20,047 nt of DNA, from positions 1 to 20,047 of the forward strand of contig JALTZQ010000060.1 of the NCBI GenBank assembly GCA_027046105.1, in the 5' to 3' direction. The notes under the pieces were generated by a model. It was not told the DNA's origin. It did not search any database and saw only the letters and a list, made by a program, of their open reading frames with translations. The DNA is from Pyrodictiaceae archaeon (lineage in GTDB: Archaea; Thermoproteota; Thermoprotei_A; Sulfolobales; Pyrodictiaceae). Below are positions 1 through 7,159 of the stretch, piece after piece; positions within the stretch are counted from its first letter, which is position 1, and each line of letters opens with the position of its first letter. Both the position numbers and the translations under genes were made by a program.

Positions 1-1
1 G

Positions 2-400
2 CTTTACACTATAGAGTTCTATAAAGCTGTTAAACGCTTAATAGGTGAGAATGGAATAATGGTTACACAAGCAACATCACCATCACTCACACCTACGGTG
101 TATGCAATAATAGCTAAGACATTGTCAGTAGTATTTAAGAAAACGAGGCCCTACATAACCTATGTTAAAAGCTATAATGGCTTATGGGGCTTTGTAGCTG
201 CCTCAGACACTCATGATCCAGCAAAACTTGATTCAAAGGCTGTGGAGAAACTCATAAGTGAAAGAATTGCTGGCGAGCTACGCTTCTATGACGCTGAAAC
301 CCATCAATGGCTCTTTAGCCTACCAAAACCCGTAAGAAAACTGCTTTCAGAAGAAAATAGAATAGCTACAGACGACAACCCTGTTTACACACCTGTATAG
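2..400 (+). CDS. Spermidine synthase-like aminopropyltransferase, C-terminal part (5' truncated by window edge)
   Basis: The frame is open from base 2, so the gene begins upstream of the window and only about the last 132 residues are visible. An ATG at 59 lies inside the gene and is unlikely to be the start. Visible segments match the C-terminal half of SpeE-like methyltransferase-fold enzymes: a helix then strand ending in VTQATSP, a stretch RPYITYVKSYNGLWGFVAAS, and near the end RFYD..TH..LF.LPK followed by TDDNPV. In this family these segments follow the decarboxylated-SAM and polyamine pocket. The enzyme would transfer an aminopropyl group to a polyamine; branched and long polyamines matter in hyperthermophiles. 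Substrate cannot be judged from this fragment, because the catalytic aspartates lie upstream. A tRNA gene follows on the same strand after 79 bases with its own promoter. Confidence 0.72.
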   Translation, partial: LYTIEFYKAVKRLIGENGIMVTQATSPSLTPTVYAIIAKTLSVVFKKTRPYITYVKSYNGLWGFVAASDTHDPAKLDSKAVEKLISERIAGELRFYDAETHQWLFSLPKPVRKLLSEENRIATDDNPVYTPV

Positions 401-445
401 TAGTCTACCATCACCTTATAAAGCCCACACACTACACTTCTCTCA

Positions 446-453
446 CCTATAAC
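446..453 (+). promoter_or_regulatory. TATA box of the tRNA-Ser gene
   Basis: CCTATAAC is centred about 30 bases before the first base of the tRNA, the normal spacing for archaeal TBP/TFB promoters. A second TATA-like string (CTTATAAAG, near 416-424) lies too far upstream for the tRNA. Confidence 0.55.
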
Positions 454-479
454 CGGGAGACCCCAAGACAATAATAGGT

Positions 480-606
480 GCCGGGGTGGCCGAGCGGTCC
501 AAGGCGGTGGGCTCGAGACCCTAGTCTTTCCGGCTAGCCAACAAGGGTCGAGAGACCCACTGCCCCGAGGAGGGGCGCGCGGGTTCGAATCCCGCCCCCG
601 GCGCCA
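480..606 (+). tRNA. tRNA-Ser (anticodon CGA), intron-containing, CCA encoded
   Basis: A full class II cloverleaf can be folded. The acceptor stem is GCCGGGG (480-486) with CCCCGGC (596-602). The D-stem is GCC/GGC with GG in the loop. The anticodon stem GTGGG (507-511) pairs perfectly with CCCAC (556-560). The long variable arm has the stem GCCCC/GGGGC (562-576). The T stem GCGGG/CCCGC encloses TTCGAAT. Discriminator G603 and the long variable arm indicate serine rather than leucine. CCA is encoded at 604-606. The mature loop is CTCGAGA, giving anticodon CGA at 514-516, which reads UCG codons. The 37-base insert at 518-554 must be removed by the archaeal splicing endonuclease. Confidence 0.93.
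518..554 (+). other. tRNA intron at position 37/38
   Basis: Removing 518-554 restores a seven-base anticodon loop. The exon-intron junctions fold into a relaxed bulge-helix-bulge. CTCG (512-515) pairs with CGAG (549-552), flanked by a 3-base 3' bulge AGA (553-555), cut between 554 and 555. The 5' bulge is around A516-A518, followed by a further helix of CCCT with AGGG. The 7-mer GAGACCC occurs at both junctions (515-521 and 552-558), so the exact cut can slide without changing the mature tRNA. Confidence 0.8.
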
Positions 607-629
607 CTTCCCTATACACCACACAAGGT

Positions 630-1058
630 CTATACCACGATTATTGTGTTTCCTCCCCTCCTCTTAGCGCGGCGAAGCATCTTGATGGCTAATTGCCTGG
701 TGGGTGTCCCATAGTATGCCTCTCCACGATTACGTGCTGGTTTCGCTCCTACGAGACCACGGACAACAACTATTGTGACGCCTACCCCTAACTCATTTAT
801 CTGCCTCTTTATTTCCTCCAAGTCGGATAATATCTCCTCAGGGTCTACACCCGGTATTTCTAAGACAACCTCTTCAGTACCACGCTCAGGGTCAAGACCA
901 TAAACAACAACAGCATTCCACTTTGAAACAAACCTCTCAACCAATAGAGTCAATAGCCCTGTTGCAGGGTTTGGACTATACTCGCTCCAGCCACGCTCAG
1001 AGACAACCTCACTAAAACGATCCAGATCAATAACTACTACTACTCCCTCAATAAACAA
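630..1058 (-). CDS. Small GGDEF/palm-domain-like protein (142 aa)
   Basis: I do not recognise a characterised family with certainty. The layout resembles a single palm (nucleotidyl cyclase/GGDEF) domain. A first strand VVVVIDLDRF carries a DxDxF motif, like the metal-binding strand of diguanylate cyclases. A helix is followed by strand AVVVYGLD and then RGTEEVVLEIPG where canonical proteins have the GGDEF hairpin. A helix DPEEILSDLEEIKRQINELG leads into VTIVVV, where GGDEF proteins have VTxSIG. Archaeal GTP cyclohydrolase III uses the same fold, but in two copies and about 250 residues. The C-terminus is basic (LRRAKRR). The start is TTG at 1058, with GGAG very close upstream, so the exact start is uncertain. 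The gene lies 51 bases behind the KaiC-like gene on the same strand and is probably cotranscribed. The fold assignment is by eye. Confidence 0.6.
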   Translation of the reverse strand: MFIEGVVVVIDLDRFSEVVSERGWSEYSPNPATGLLTLLVERFVSKWNAVVVYGLDPERGTEEVVLEIPGVDPEEILSDLEEIKRQINELGVGVTIVVVRGLVGAKPARNRGEAYYGTPTRQLAIKMLRRAKRRGGNTIIVV

Positions 1059-1109
1059 TCTCCATCTGCCCCATGAGAGTAAGAGTGGAGATGCGCTTTT
1101 GCAATAATT

Positions 1110-2630
1110 CTAGGTTGAGAAGTAGATACTCCTCTGCTTTATTGGGAAGGGTATTGGTTCACAAGTTTCACCCACACGATCACAAACGCATTCTTCGACG
1201 AGCCGTGCATCTATCCGACACGCTTCGCCACGAGGCCCTAATGCGTGTTTCAACGGCAATATTTCTACAAATACCTTGACACCGGTGGGGCCTCTCAATC
1301 TACGTGGTCTTACATAGAGGACTGCGTCGTAGCTGGTTATTAGCGGGATCTTATATATGTCGCTTGGCTTTACTATGGCCGAACTAAATGTATAAAACGA
1401 TGTTATCCTATATTTCCTTCTCATTAGTATGTTGTTGAAGTGCTCACGCCTATACGTTTCCGGATCGGCGAGTAGTTCAAGTATCAGGTCGAGACCCTCT
1501 ATAACTAGCACGTCAGGCCTTATCTTAGCATCCTCGTAGATATTCATGGCCGCTATATCGGTGACAGAATACAAGGTGGGATTAGTTGATGATACAAAGA
1601 AGTTTTTGCCCAATTCGAGTCTAAGGCTAGCCTTCTCATAGCATTGGCTAAAACGATCCTGGATTGCTTCCGGTGAGTTAACATAGCTACGGTATAGTAT
1701 ACGTAGTCCAGGCCGGTTACGTACAAGGAATGACGATAACATCCACGATACTACGTGGAGAGAGTTCAAAAGTGGGTGTATGACTAGTAGGATCTGTGCG
1801 CCACGAGGAAGCTGCTGGTCGACAAGACCTTCCCGGCCCGGCATAGCAACAACTACTTTCTCTCCATTACCATATGCTGGTATTTCTTCGGGTCGTGGAG
1901 GTACACGAAGATCAATACCGACACCCGGTGCGATTCTAAAGCTTAACTCGGCCAATGTTAGGGGTGCACCACGAAGCTTTCGAAGCTCCATTAGCCTAAT
2001 GATCCTACCTTTAACTAGCTTCATCTTGAGAATAATGACGCCATCAACTATAAACTCCTCTATACCATGACCAACTGTTTGAGCACCTATAGGCAACTCT
2101 GCTATAAGAAGGGTTGTTACGCCTAGCCTCTTAACGCCGTGGACAAAGAAGTTGTGTAAAAGCTCACGCACTTGTTGCTGTCTACCAAGTATCTGGAGGA
2201 TAGCCGAAATACTATCAATAACAAGTCTTTTAGCCTTTAGCTTCTCAACTCTAGCCAATATGTCTTCTAACATTTCACCAAGAGCATTAATATCAACTAT
2301 GGTCAAGGCCTCTATGAACTCAAATAATCCTCTCTCCTCTAGCTCCTTAAAATCCATGGCCAGCCTTGACATGTAGTTATAGAAGTCAGCCTTAGGTTCA
2401 ACAAAGCTAACGTAAACTCCTGGCTCACCATATCTCAATGCACCCTCGTAGAGAAACTTAGCCCCAAATGTTGTCTTACCCGTACCCGGGTTACCTGCCA
2501 CCAGGATGATACTTCCCCGGGGAACTCCGCCCCCAAGAAGCTTATCGAGACCTTCTATGCCTGTTGGTTGAAGATTCTTTAGCCCACTTGTTACAATGTC
2601 TGAGCCTCTTCCCTGCTGACCTGGATACAA
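1110..2630 (-). CDS. KaiC/Rad55-family RecA-like ATPase with degenerate second domain (506 aa)
   Basis: The N-terminal half is a standard archaeal KaiC-like domain. It shows TGIEGLDKLLGGGVPRGS, Walker A GNPGTGKT at residues 46-53, VYVSFVEP after the second strand, Walker B LVIDS at 136-140, and a late region with HGIEEFIVDGVIIL and RLMELRKLRG. From about residue 260 a second RecA-like unit can be guessed. It begins GAQILLVIHPLLNS where a P-loop should be and keeps a Walker-B-like VLVIEGLD at 374-381. That half therefore looks unable to bind ATP in the normal way. Four cysteines near the end (471, 481, 483, 490) may form disulfides or bind a metal. The start is TTG at 2630, with GGGGAG nine bases upstream. 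Such proteins act in signalling or DNA transactions in archaea; no specific role follows from the sequence. Confidence 0.85.
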   Translation of the reverse strand: MYPGQQGRGSDIVTSGLKNLQPTGIEGLDKLLGGGVPRGSIILVAGNPGTGKTTFGAKFLYEGALRYGEPGVYVSFVEPKADFYNYMSRLAMDFKELEERGLFEFIEALTIVDINALGEMLEDILARVEKLKAKRLVIDSISAILQILGRQQQVRELLHNFFVHGVKRLGVTTLLIAELPIGAQTVGHGIEEFIVDGVIILKMKLVKGRIIRLMELRKLRGAPLTLAELSFRIAPGVGIDLRVPPRPEEIPAYGNGEKVVVAMPGREGLVDQQLPRGAQILLVIHPLLNSLHVVSWMLSSFLVRNRPGLRILYRSYVNSPEAIQDRFSQCYEKASLRLELGKNFFVSSTNPTLYSVTDIAAMNIYEDAKIRPDVLVIEGLDLILELLADPETYRREHFNNILMRRKYRITSFYTFSSAIVKPSDIYKIPLITSYDAVLYVRPRRLRGPTGVKVFVEILPLKHALGPRGEACRIDARLVEECVCDRVGETCEPIPFPIKQRSIYFST

Positions 2631-2674
2631 GGCTTAAAGCTCCCCGTGGTTCCGGGAGTATACCTGTCTCCTCC

Positions 2675-2690
2675 TATATCATATATATTA
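2675..2690 (-). promoter_or_regulatory. TATA-rich promoter of the KaiC-like gene
   Basis: Read on the minus strand this is TAATATATATGATATA, about 50 bases before the TTG start and inside the 95-base gap behind the T2SF gene. It would put the transcript start near 2655 and separate the KaiC-like/GGDEF-like pair from the genes upstream. Confidence 0.5.
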
Positions 2691-2725
2691 TCTTGTACCA
2701 GGTTTGTACTACGTCCTAGATCTAC

Positions 2726-3628
2726 TTACGATGCAGGCATTAGCATAGGTACAAGCAAAAGTATAGCAGTGACTAGAGGGATTAGGAGTGTGAAGTACTT
2801 GGTTGCTAAGAGAGTATAACCACGAACTACTTTGCCGAGAACAACTGATGATGCTGCTGCCAGCATTATTGCTGAGTAGTAGAAGAGGCCCCTCATCATC
2901 TTAGTGTCTATGGCTGCTCCACCTATTCTTGGTAAAGCACTAGCCGCCATTGTTTCAACTAGTCCCGTCACCACGGCTGCCGCTACCGCGAATGTTATAG
3001 AGGCTAACAGCACTATTGCAACGTACTCTGCGAGTCGTGTTTCTACTGCTACACGAAAACGATAGAGTTGGTGTGCATACCTAGACGCTTCAGCTAGGAT
3101 TCTTGCACGTGCACCACCACTACGTGAGGCCGCGACAATGGATGCCATTAGTAGCCTTATCTCTCTCGGTGTTTCTCGGAAAACCTTACGATAAGCATCA
3201 TCTATGCTACCCTCTACGCTATACATGTTCGCGAATTTCTCTACAAGAACCGATAATGGGGGATCAACTAGTTTCGCAGCATAACGTAGCGCCTCAACAG
3301 TGGATTCCGTTGATTCAGCAATACTTGAAAATACAGTGAAGAACTCTCTTATCTGCGACTGTAAACTACGCATCCAGGCATAGCTCTTCCTCGCATAGAG
3401 GTATAGTGGTGCACTAAACACTGTTAGTATGAGCGACATTAACACGATAGTTCCTTCATCCATGGGTACTGGTACGAGGAAGACATACTTAAACTCAAAT
3501 TTTGGTTGAAGAGGCTCTGGTACAACCTCTATTATTGATAGATACACATATATTAGTGGTGCAAGGACACTTGCTGATAATGACAACCCGATATACGGCA
3601 GCATTAATGGTTTACGTATCAGTGGCAT
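2726..3628 (-). CDS. Type II secretion system F (TadC-like) domain membrane protein
   Basis: The sequence has about five hydrophobic segments. Two are near the N-terminus (roughly residues 8-35 and 58-80) and three are in the last 110 residues. Between them is a soluble helical block with the features of a T2SF domain: FTVFSSIAESTESTVEALRY, a central DDAYRKVFRETP, and LMASIVAASRSGGARARILAE. T2SF proteins are the inner-membrane platform of archaeal pili, archaella and type II secretion systems, working with a PilT/GspE-type ATPase. One T2SF domain and about 300 residues fit the TadC type rather than the longer double-domain FlaJ type. I chose ATG 3628 over GTG 3640, because GGTGAT lies a few bases upstream of the ATG and the GTGs lie inside that ribosome site. 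No pilin or secretion ATPase is in the window. Confidence 0.78.
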   Translation of the reverse strand: MPLIRKPLMLPYIGLSLSASVLAPLIYVYLSIIEVVPEPLQPKFEFKYVFLVPVPMDEGTIVLMSLILTVFSAPLYLYARKSYAWMRSLQSQIREFFTVFSSIAESTESTVEALRYAAKLVDPPLSVLVEKFANMYSVEGSIDDAYRKVFRETPREIRLLMASIVAASRSGGARARILAEASRYAHQLYRFRVAVETRLAEYVAIVLLASITFAVAAAVVTGLVETMAASALPRIGGAAIDTKMMRGLFYYSAIMLAAASSVVLGKVVRGYTLLATKYFTLLIPLVTAILLLVPMLMPAS

Positions 3629-3664
3629 GGATATCACCACCTACTACGTGTTAATGCTTACTGG

Positions 3665-4180
3665 TTACTGGGTTAGTGATAAGGCAGCCACAGTGGCTAT
3701 ATAGACTATTGTTGCCGAGAGCGAGCCTCCAACGAGTAGTGCTACTAGTGTTTGCTTCTTGGACATGCCGAGTAAGAGAGCTACTGCTGCACCAGTGTAC
3801 ATCCCCGTGACTGGTATTGGTAATGCTATGAAGACTATTAGTCCCAGGAGACCATATTTTGATGTAAGGTTTGCAGCTCTTCTCTGTGCAGCAAGTACTC
3901 TATGATACAGCTGTTTCGCAATACTGAATCTACGCGAGAGAATAGTGAATAGTGTCCAGAGTTTGCTAACAAGTACTGTTAAGGCTAGTGCAAGAGTAAT
4001 AACCTGGAGAAGCGCTACGAGGAAACCACCAAACCCGTAGTTTAGAACCAGGAGTGGAACTGTATAGCGTGGTTCATAGCCTGGTGCAAAGCCTAGGAGA
4101 AGTAGTATTGCCGTCTCAGTCCAACCCTCCGGCAAAGCCACGGTCTTCGCCAAACCTCGTAATCCCTTAGGGGATACCAT
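3665..4180 (-). CDS. Small multidrug export-like (COG2426 family) membrane protein, 171 aa
   Basis: This is a highly hydrophobic protein with four or five predicted membrane segments. It shows the family's paired features: an early GYEPRYTVPLLVLNYGFG turn, and a later ALPIPVTGMYTGAAVALLLGMS segment with the re-entrant PVTGMYTGA motif. Members are annotated as putative small-molecule exporters, but the transport role is poorly tested. The gene sits between the HerA-like gene (29 bases upstream) and the T2SF gene (36 bases downstream) on the same strand, so the three are probably one transcript. No clear ribosome site precedes ATG 4180. Confidence 0.68.
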   Translation of the reverse strand: MVSPKGLRGLAKTVALPEGWTETAILLLLGFAPGYEPRYTVPLLVLNYGFGGFLVALLQVITLALALTVLVSKLWTLFTILSRRFSIAKQLYHRVLAAQRRAANLTSKYGLLGLIVFIALPIPVTGMYTGAAVALLLGMSKKQTLVALLVGGSLSATIVYIATVAALSLTQ

Positions 4181-4209
4181 TTTTAGTGTAAAGAGCTTAT
4201 AGTCTATGG

Positions 4210-5736
4210 CTACTCAAAGCCCTCTACATCGTCTACGCGTAGTAGTATCGGCCTTCTCAAGGGATTTAAAAGGCCTGCAACATAGAATTCCCGTTTAGCT
4301 AGCATGGCTAACGATGATTCTGTGACCCTGCCAAGATCAAGATATCCTGCCAATTCGTTCAAGTCCCCAGTAGATTGTAGTTTTGAGAAGAATACTGTGC
4401 CCAAATTACTTCTAATACCTGTTCTTATGTCACGTGCTACTCTCTGACTCGCAACTACCAGGAAAAGACCCCACTTCCTACCCTCACGGGCTATAGTTTC
4501 TAATTCACGAGCAGATACACCACAGTATTCACACGCGTAATTCTGTGCCTCATCTACAACAAGCCCTATATTTACTGGCTGCTGTGTTTCCCAAACCTTT
4601 TCCCAAGCAGCTTCCGCGATAGCGGCTACAACAGCTCTCTTTACATTTATGTCTTGCTCGCTACTTAGATCAACAACAACGATACTATTCCTTGTAGCGT
4701 CTTCGACTACTTGCTTAGGACTAATAGTCCTTAAAGGCATTCTATCAAAAACCTCATTGGGTACATTGAAGCGTATAAGTAGCTTTAGTTTAACAAGGGA
4801 GTGTTCTCTAAGGTTTAATTTTCTTGCAACCTTATCGAGTATATCCAGGAACTTTTCGCGCTCACTCTCCTCTTGTTCACCTGGATTACGTGATCCACGC
4901 TTATGCGTAATAGGAGTAGCTATGAGCTGGCTACAGAGACTGTCCTCAACGCCATAGGTCTTAAGAGTATAGCATATTGCTGCAACCTCTACAGCATCAC
5001 GTTGACCACCCGATACATCAATAAGGCTTGTTATTGTTGAAGCAAACACTGTTGGCGGTATTTGTATCCGAGATGCATCTACGATTTTTATTCTAGCCTT
5101 CTCTCCGTACGGAACATAATCCACACCACTGTGGTCGAAAACCACGAGTGAATACCCTGAACGTGCTAGTTCAGACACAAGTTTAACAACGAGCCGACTC
5201 TTGCCCATACCTGTTGCTCCAAAAACACCAATATGGTATGGTGCATAGATAGAATCCAGGGGTAGTCTCCATCCACTCCTACTATGTGTTCCAACCGATA
5301 TGGGGTGTTCTACTGTGAGGAATTTGTTAAGTAGACTTGCATCGATTAATCGAAATACTTTACTAGAAGGCATGGGGGCGTAAGTATTCGCTACAAAGCC
5401 TTGACCACATTGATTGGGGTCACAGATAGCGCCATAGATTTCTACTACAGCATTAGAAAATGGCATCACAACCTCGTTTGAAAGAGCATCTGGATGCTCA
5501 ACATACACGTTATGGACTCCTCTACGTAGGAAAGGTTCATAGCGTGTAACCCAGCGGAGAACACCAAGCATATAATAGTCTTCTAGTCTCGGGTCACGTA
5601 TTATGACTACTTCTTCCTCCCTAGCCTCTACCTCGCTATCGCGACGAAGCATTACTGGTGCAAATGCCGCACTAGCACCGCTAATTACAATACCTATTTC
5701 ACGCCCTATACGGGCAAGCGGTAGGAGTTCTGGCAA
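4210..5736 (-). CDS. HerA-like hexameric DNA-translocase ATPase (508 aa)
   Basis: Residues 1-100 resemble the HAS-barrel that begins HerA proteins (IGREIGIVISGAS, then DYYMLGVLRWV). The ATPase core has HIGVFGATGMGKSR with Walker A GATGMGKS at 173-180, Walker B LVVDEAQNY at 392-400, then IAREGRKWGLFLVVASQR (sensor and arginine region, about 415-432). The length matches the family. Family members form hexamers that pump double-stranded DNA, usually with the nuclease NurA, beside mre11 and rad50. None of these partners is adjacent here. Unusual features are two cysteine pairs, CDPNQC (105-110) and CEYC (402-405), the latter directly after Walker B. The start is TTG 5736, with GGTG seven bases upstream. 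The gene leads a minus-strand group with two membrane proteins, so a role as a membrane-linked DNA pump is possible. Confidence 0.85.
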   Translation of the reverse strand: MPELLPLARIGREIGIVISGASAAFAPVMLRRDSEVEAREEEVVIIRDPRLEDYYMLGVLRWVTRYEPFLRRGVHNVYVEHPDALSNEVVMPFSNAVVEIYGAICDPNQCGQGFVANTYAPMPSSKVFRLIDASLLNKFLTVEHPISVGTHSRSGWRLPLDSIYAPYHIGVFGATGMGKSRLVVKLVSELARSGYSLVVFDHSGVDYVPYGEKARIKIVDASRIQIPPTVFASTITSLIDVSGGQRDAVEVAAICYTLKTYGVEDSLCSQLIATPITHKRGSRNPGEQEESEREKFLDILDKVARKLNLREHSLVKLKLLIRFNVPNEVFDRMPLRTISPKQVVEDATRNSIVVVDLSSEQDINVKRAVVAAIAEAAWEKVWETQQPVNIGLVVDEAQNYACEYCGVSARELETIAREGRKWGLFLVVASQRVARDIRTGIRSNLGTVFFSKLQSTGDLNELAGYLDLGRVTESSLAMLAKREFYVAGLLNPLRRPILLRVDDVEGFE

Positions 5737-5851
5737 TACAAACCACCGTTAGGGAAGACGCCACTTGATAGAGGTGTGATAATACTTGAAAAAGCCAGCC
5801 GTCAAAGAAAGTTATTTCTAACCTGCCATTACATGGGCGTAGTCTCCATGC

Positions 5852-6775
5852 TCAGTATATGCTGGGTTTTTCTGGTTCAAACTCTTCACTAGCATAGAGG
5901 CGAATACCCTTACGTATACTGTAGACTATTAGAGCTAGTGCTAGTATGAGATAGGATAATGAGGCTGTAATGCCAGCAGGTGGTGCAAGAAGTCTATCAC
6001 CAGTAAACAATAGTAGCATGAGGCCTCCGTTAGCATTCAATACGCCGTGTGCTATGGCTGGAGGGATTAGGCTCGCGGAGACCGCTCTCAGGATAGAATA
6101 CGTGTAGCCTACAACTACTGTGTACAATGTGAAAACTAGTAGTGCTAGGATCCCGCCATGTCCAGGATAATTATAGCCTAGATGATAAATTAGAGGGGCA
6201 TGCCATAGACCCCATACAATACCCGATAGTATTGCTGCTAGTGTAAAGCCAACATGTTTTTGCAGTCTTAATAGGAGGTACCCTCTCCATCCAACTTCCT
6301 CGCCGAGAGCGATAATCGCGTTAAGTGTTGCACCAATAATAGTGTTGAGAAAGAGGATGTTGACTAGTATGAGAAAAACGAGAAGACTCTCATCTAGGGG
6401 GATTTTGCTGACTTGCCCCATTATGGTTGTTATTAGCTCGCTAGGCGACGAAACACTAATGCCCATGGCCAGCGATAGGGGAATAGATAATGTTAGTGCA
6501 GCATAGGGTATAGCTACTGCAACGACAATAAATTCAACACGCCCCACACGCACACCAATTCTCCAAAGCCCTTCACGTAGTTTTACACCTTCAACCATTA
6601 GGGCTGCTATTACTCCAGCCAGTGGCGTCATCATGCGAAGCGTTAACACAGCAATAGACAGTGGAGTGTGTGGTTGAGACAGAATAATAGTATAGTCTAG
6701 CAAGTATGCAGTACCAAAGGAAATAGTTATGAACACTATAAGTGCTGTAAGACTCCTCAAGGCCAAGGAAATCAT
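5852..6775 (-). CDS. CPBP-family intramembrane metalloprotease (CAAX protease/Rce1-like), 307 aa
   Basis: This is a polytopic membrane protein with about eight hydrophobic segments. The diagnostic motifs lie in membrane helices in the right order: EEVGWRGYL with the glutamate pair at 159-160 and Arg164, GLWHAP with His192, and AHGVLN with His243 and Asn247. These are the residues used for catalysis in Rce1-like glutamate proteases, so the enzyme looks intact. In eukaryotes Rce1 trims prenylated CAAX proteins. In prokaryotes the family has been linked to bacteriocin immunity and protein processing, and the archaeal substrate is unknown. ATG 6775 has GAGGG just upstream. The gene starts 11 bases behind the UPF0145 gene and is surely cotranscribed with it. 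Confidence 0.87.
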   Translation of the reverse strand: MISLALRSLTALIVFITISFGTAYLLDYTIILSQPHTPLSIAVLTLRMMTPLAGVIAALMVEGVKLREGLWRIGVRVGRVEFIVVAVAIPYAALTLSIPLSLAMGISVSSPSELITTIMGQVSKIPLDESLLVFLILVNILFLNTIIGATLNAIIALGEEVGWRGYLLLRLQKHVGFTLAAILSGIVWGLWHAPLIYHLGYNYPGHGGILALLVFTLYTVVVGYTYSILRAVSASLIPPAIAHGVLNANGGLMLLLFTGDRLLAPPAGITASLSYLILALALIVYSIRKGIRLYASEEFEPEKPSIY

Positions 6776-6786
6776 TCAATCCCTCA

Positions 6787-7134
6787 TTAATCTGTTATCT
6801 TCTCGACAATAACTGCTGTACCATAAACTAAGACTTCAGCAGCACGTGCAGAGATAGCTGCTGTGGTGAAACGAATCCCAAGAACAGCATTGGCACCCAT
6901 ACCTCTTGCCTTCTCAACAAGCCTCTTTAACGCAATTTCACGCGCCTCTGCCATCATCTCAGTATATTCCTTGACTTCTCCCCCAACAATATTACGCAGT
7001 GATGCCACAATGTCTCTACCGAGATGCTTAGCAAGAACAACACTGGCACTAACAACACCCAAAACACTCTTGACGCGGTATCCGGGTAAGTTTTCAAGCG
7101 TGGATAAAATTATCTCCGACAAAACATGCACCAA
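6787..7134 (-). CDS. UPF0145 (YbjQ-like) putative heavy-metal-binding domain protein
   Basis: The sequence reads as a complete UPF0145 domain. It shows LPGYRVKSVLGVVSASVVLAKHLGRD, then GGEVKEYTEMMAEAREIALKRLVEKA, GANAVLGIRF, and a final AEVLVYGTAVIVE. The fold is a small pentameric alpha/beta protein of unknown biochemical role, annotated as possibly metal-binding. The frame stays open to 7281, but that would overlap the eS26 start on the other strand and add about 50 residues the family lacks. I place the start at TTG 7134, about 29 bases after a TATA-like box (7160-7167), as a leaderless transcript. GTG 7131 and TTG 7122 (the latter with GGTG upstream) are alternatives. Confidence 0.83.
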   Translation of the reverse strand: MVHVLSEIILSTLENLPGYRVKSVLGVVSASVVLAKHLGRDIVASLRNIVGGEVKEYTEMMAEAREIALKRLVEKARGMGANAVLGIRFTTAAISARAAEVLVYGTAVIVEKITD

Positions 7135-7159
7135 TCTTATATCGATGTACTTAGGGTAA

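Noticed and set aside
385..624. 79-residue minus-strand open frame across the tRNA gene
   Set aside because: It is the antisense of the tRNA-Ser cloverleaf. The GRDSNPRAPP-like string is a known artefact of translating tRNA genes.
4210..5736. CedB DNA-import ATPase
   Set aside because: The N-terminus looks like the HAS-barrel of HerA, and no CedA-type protein can be recognised beside it. Kept only as a possible relationship in the findings.
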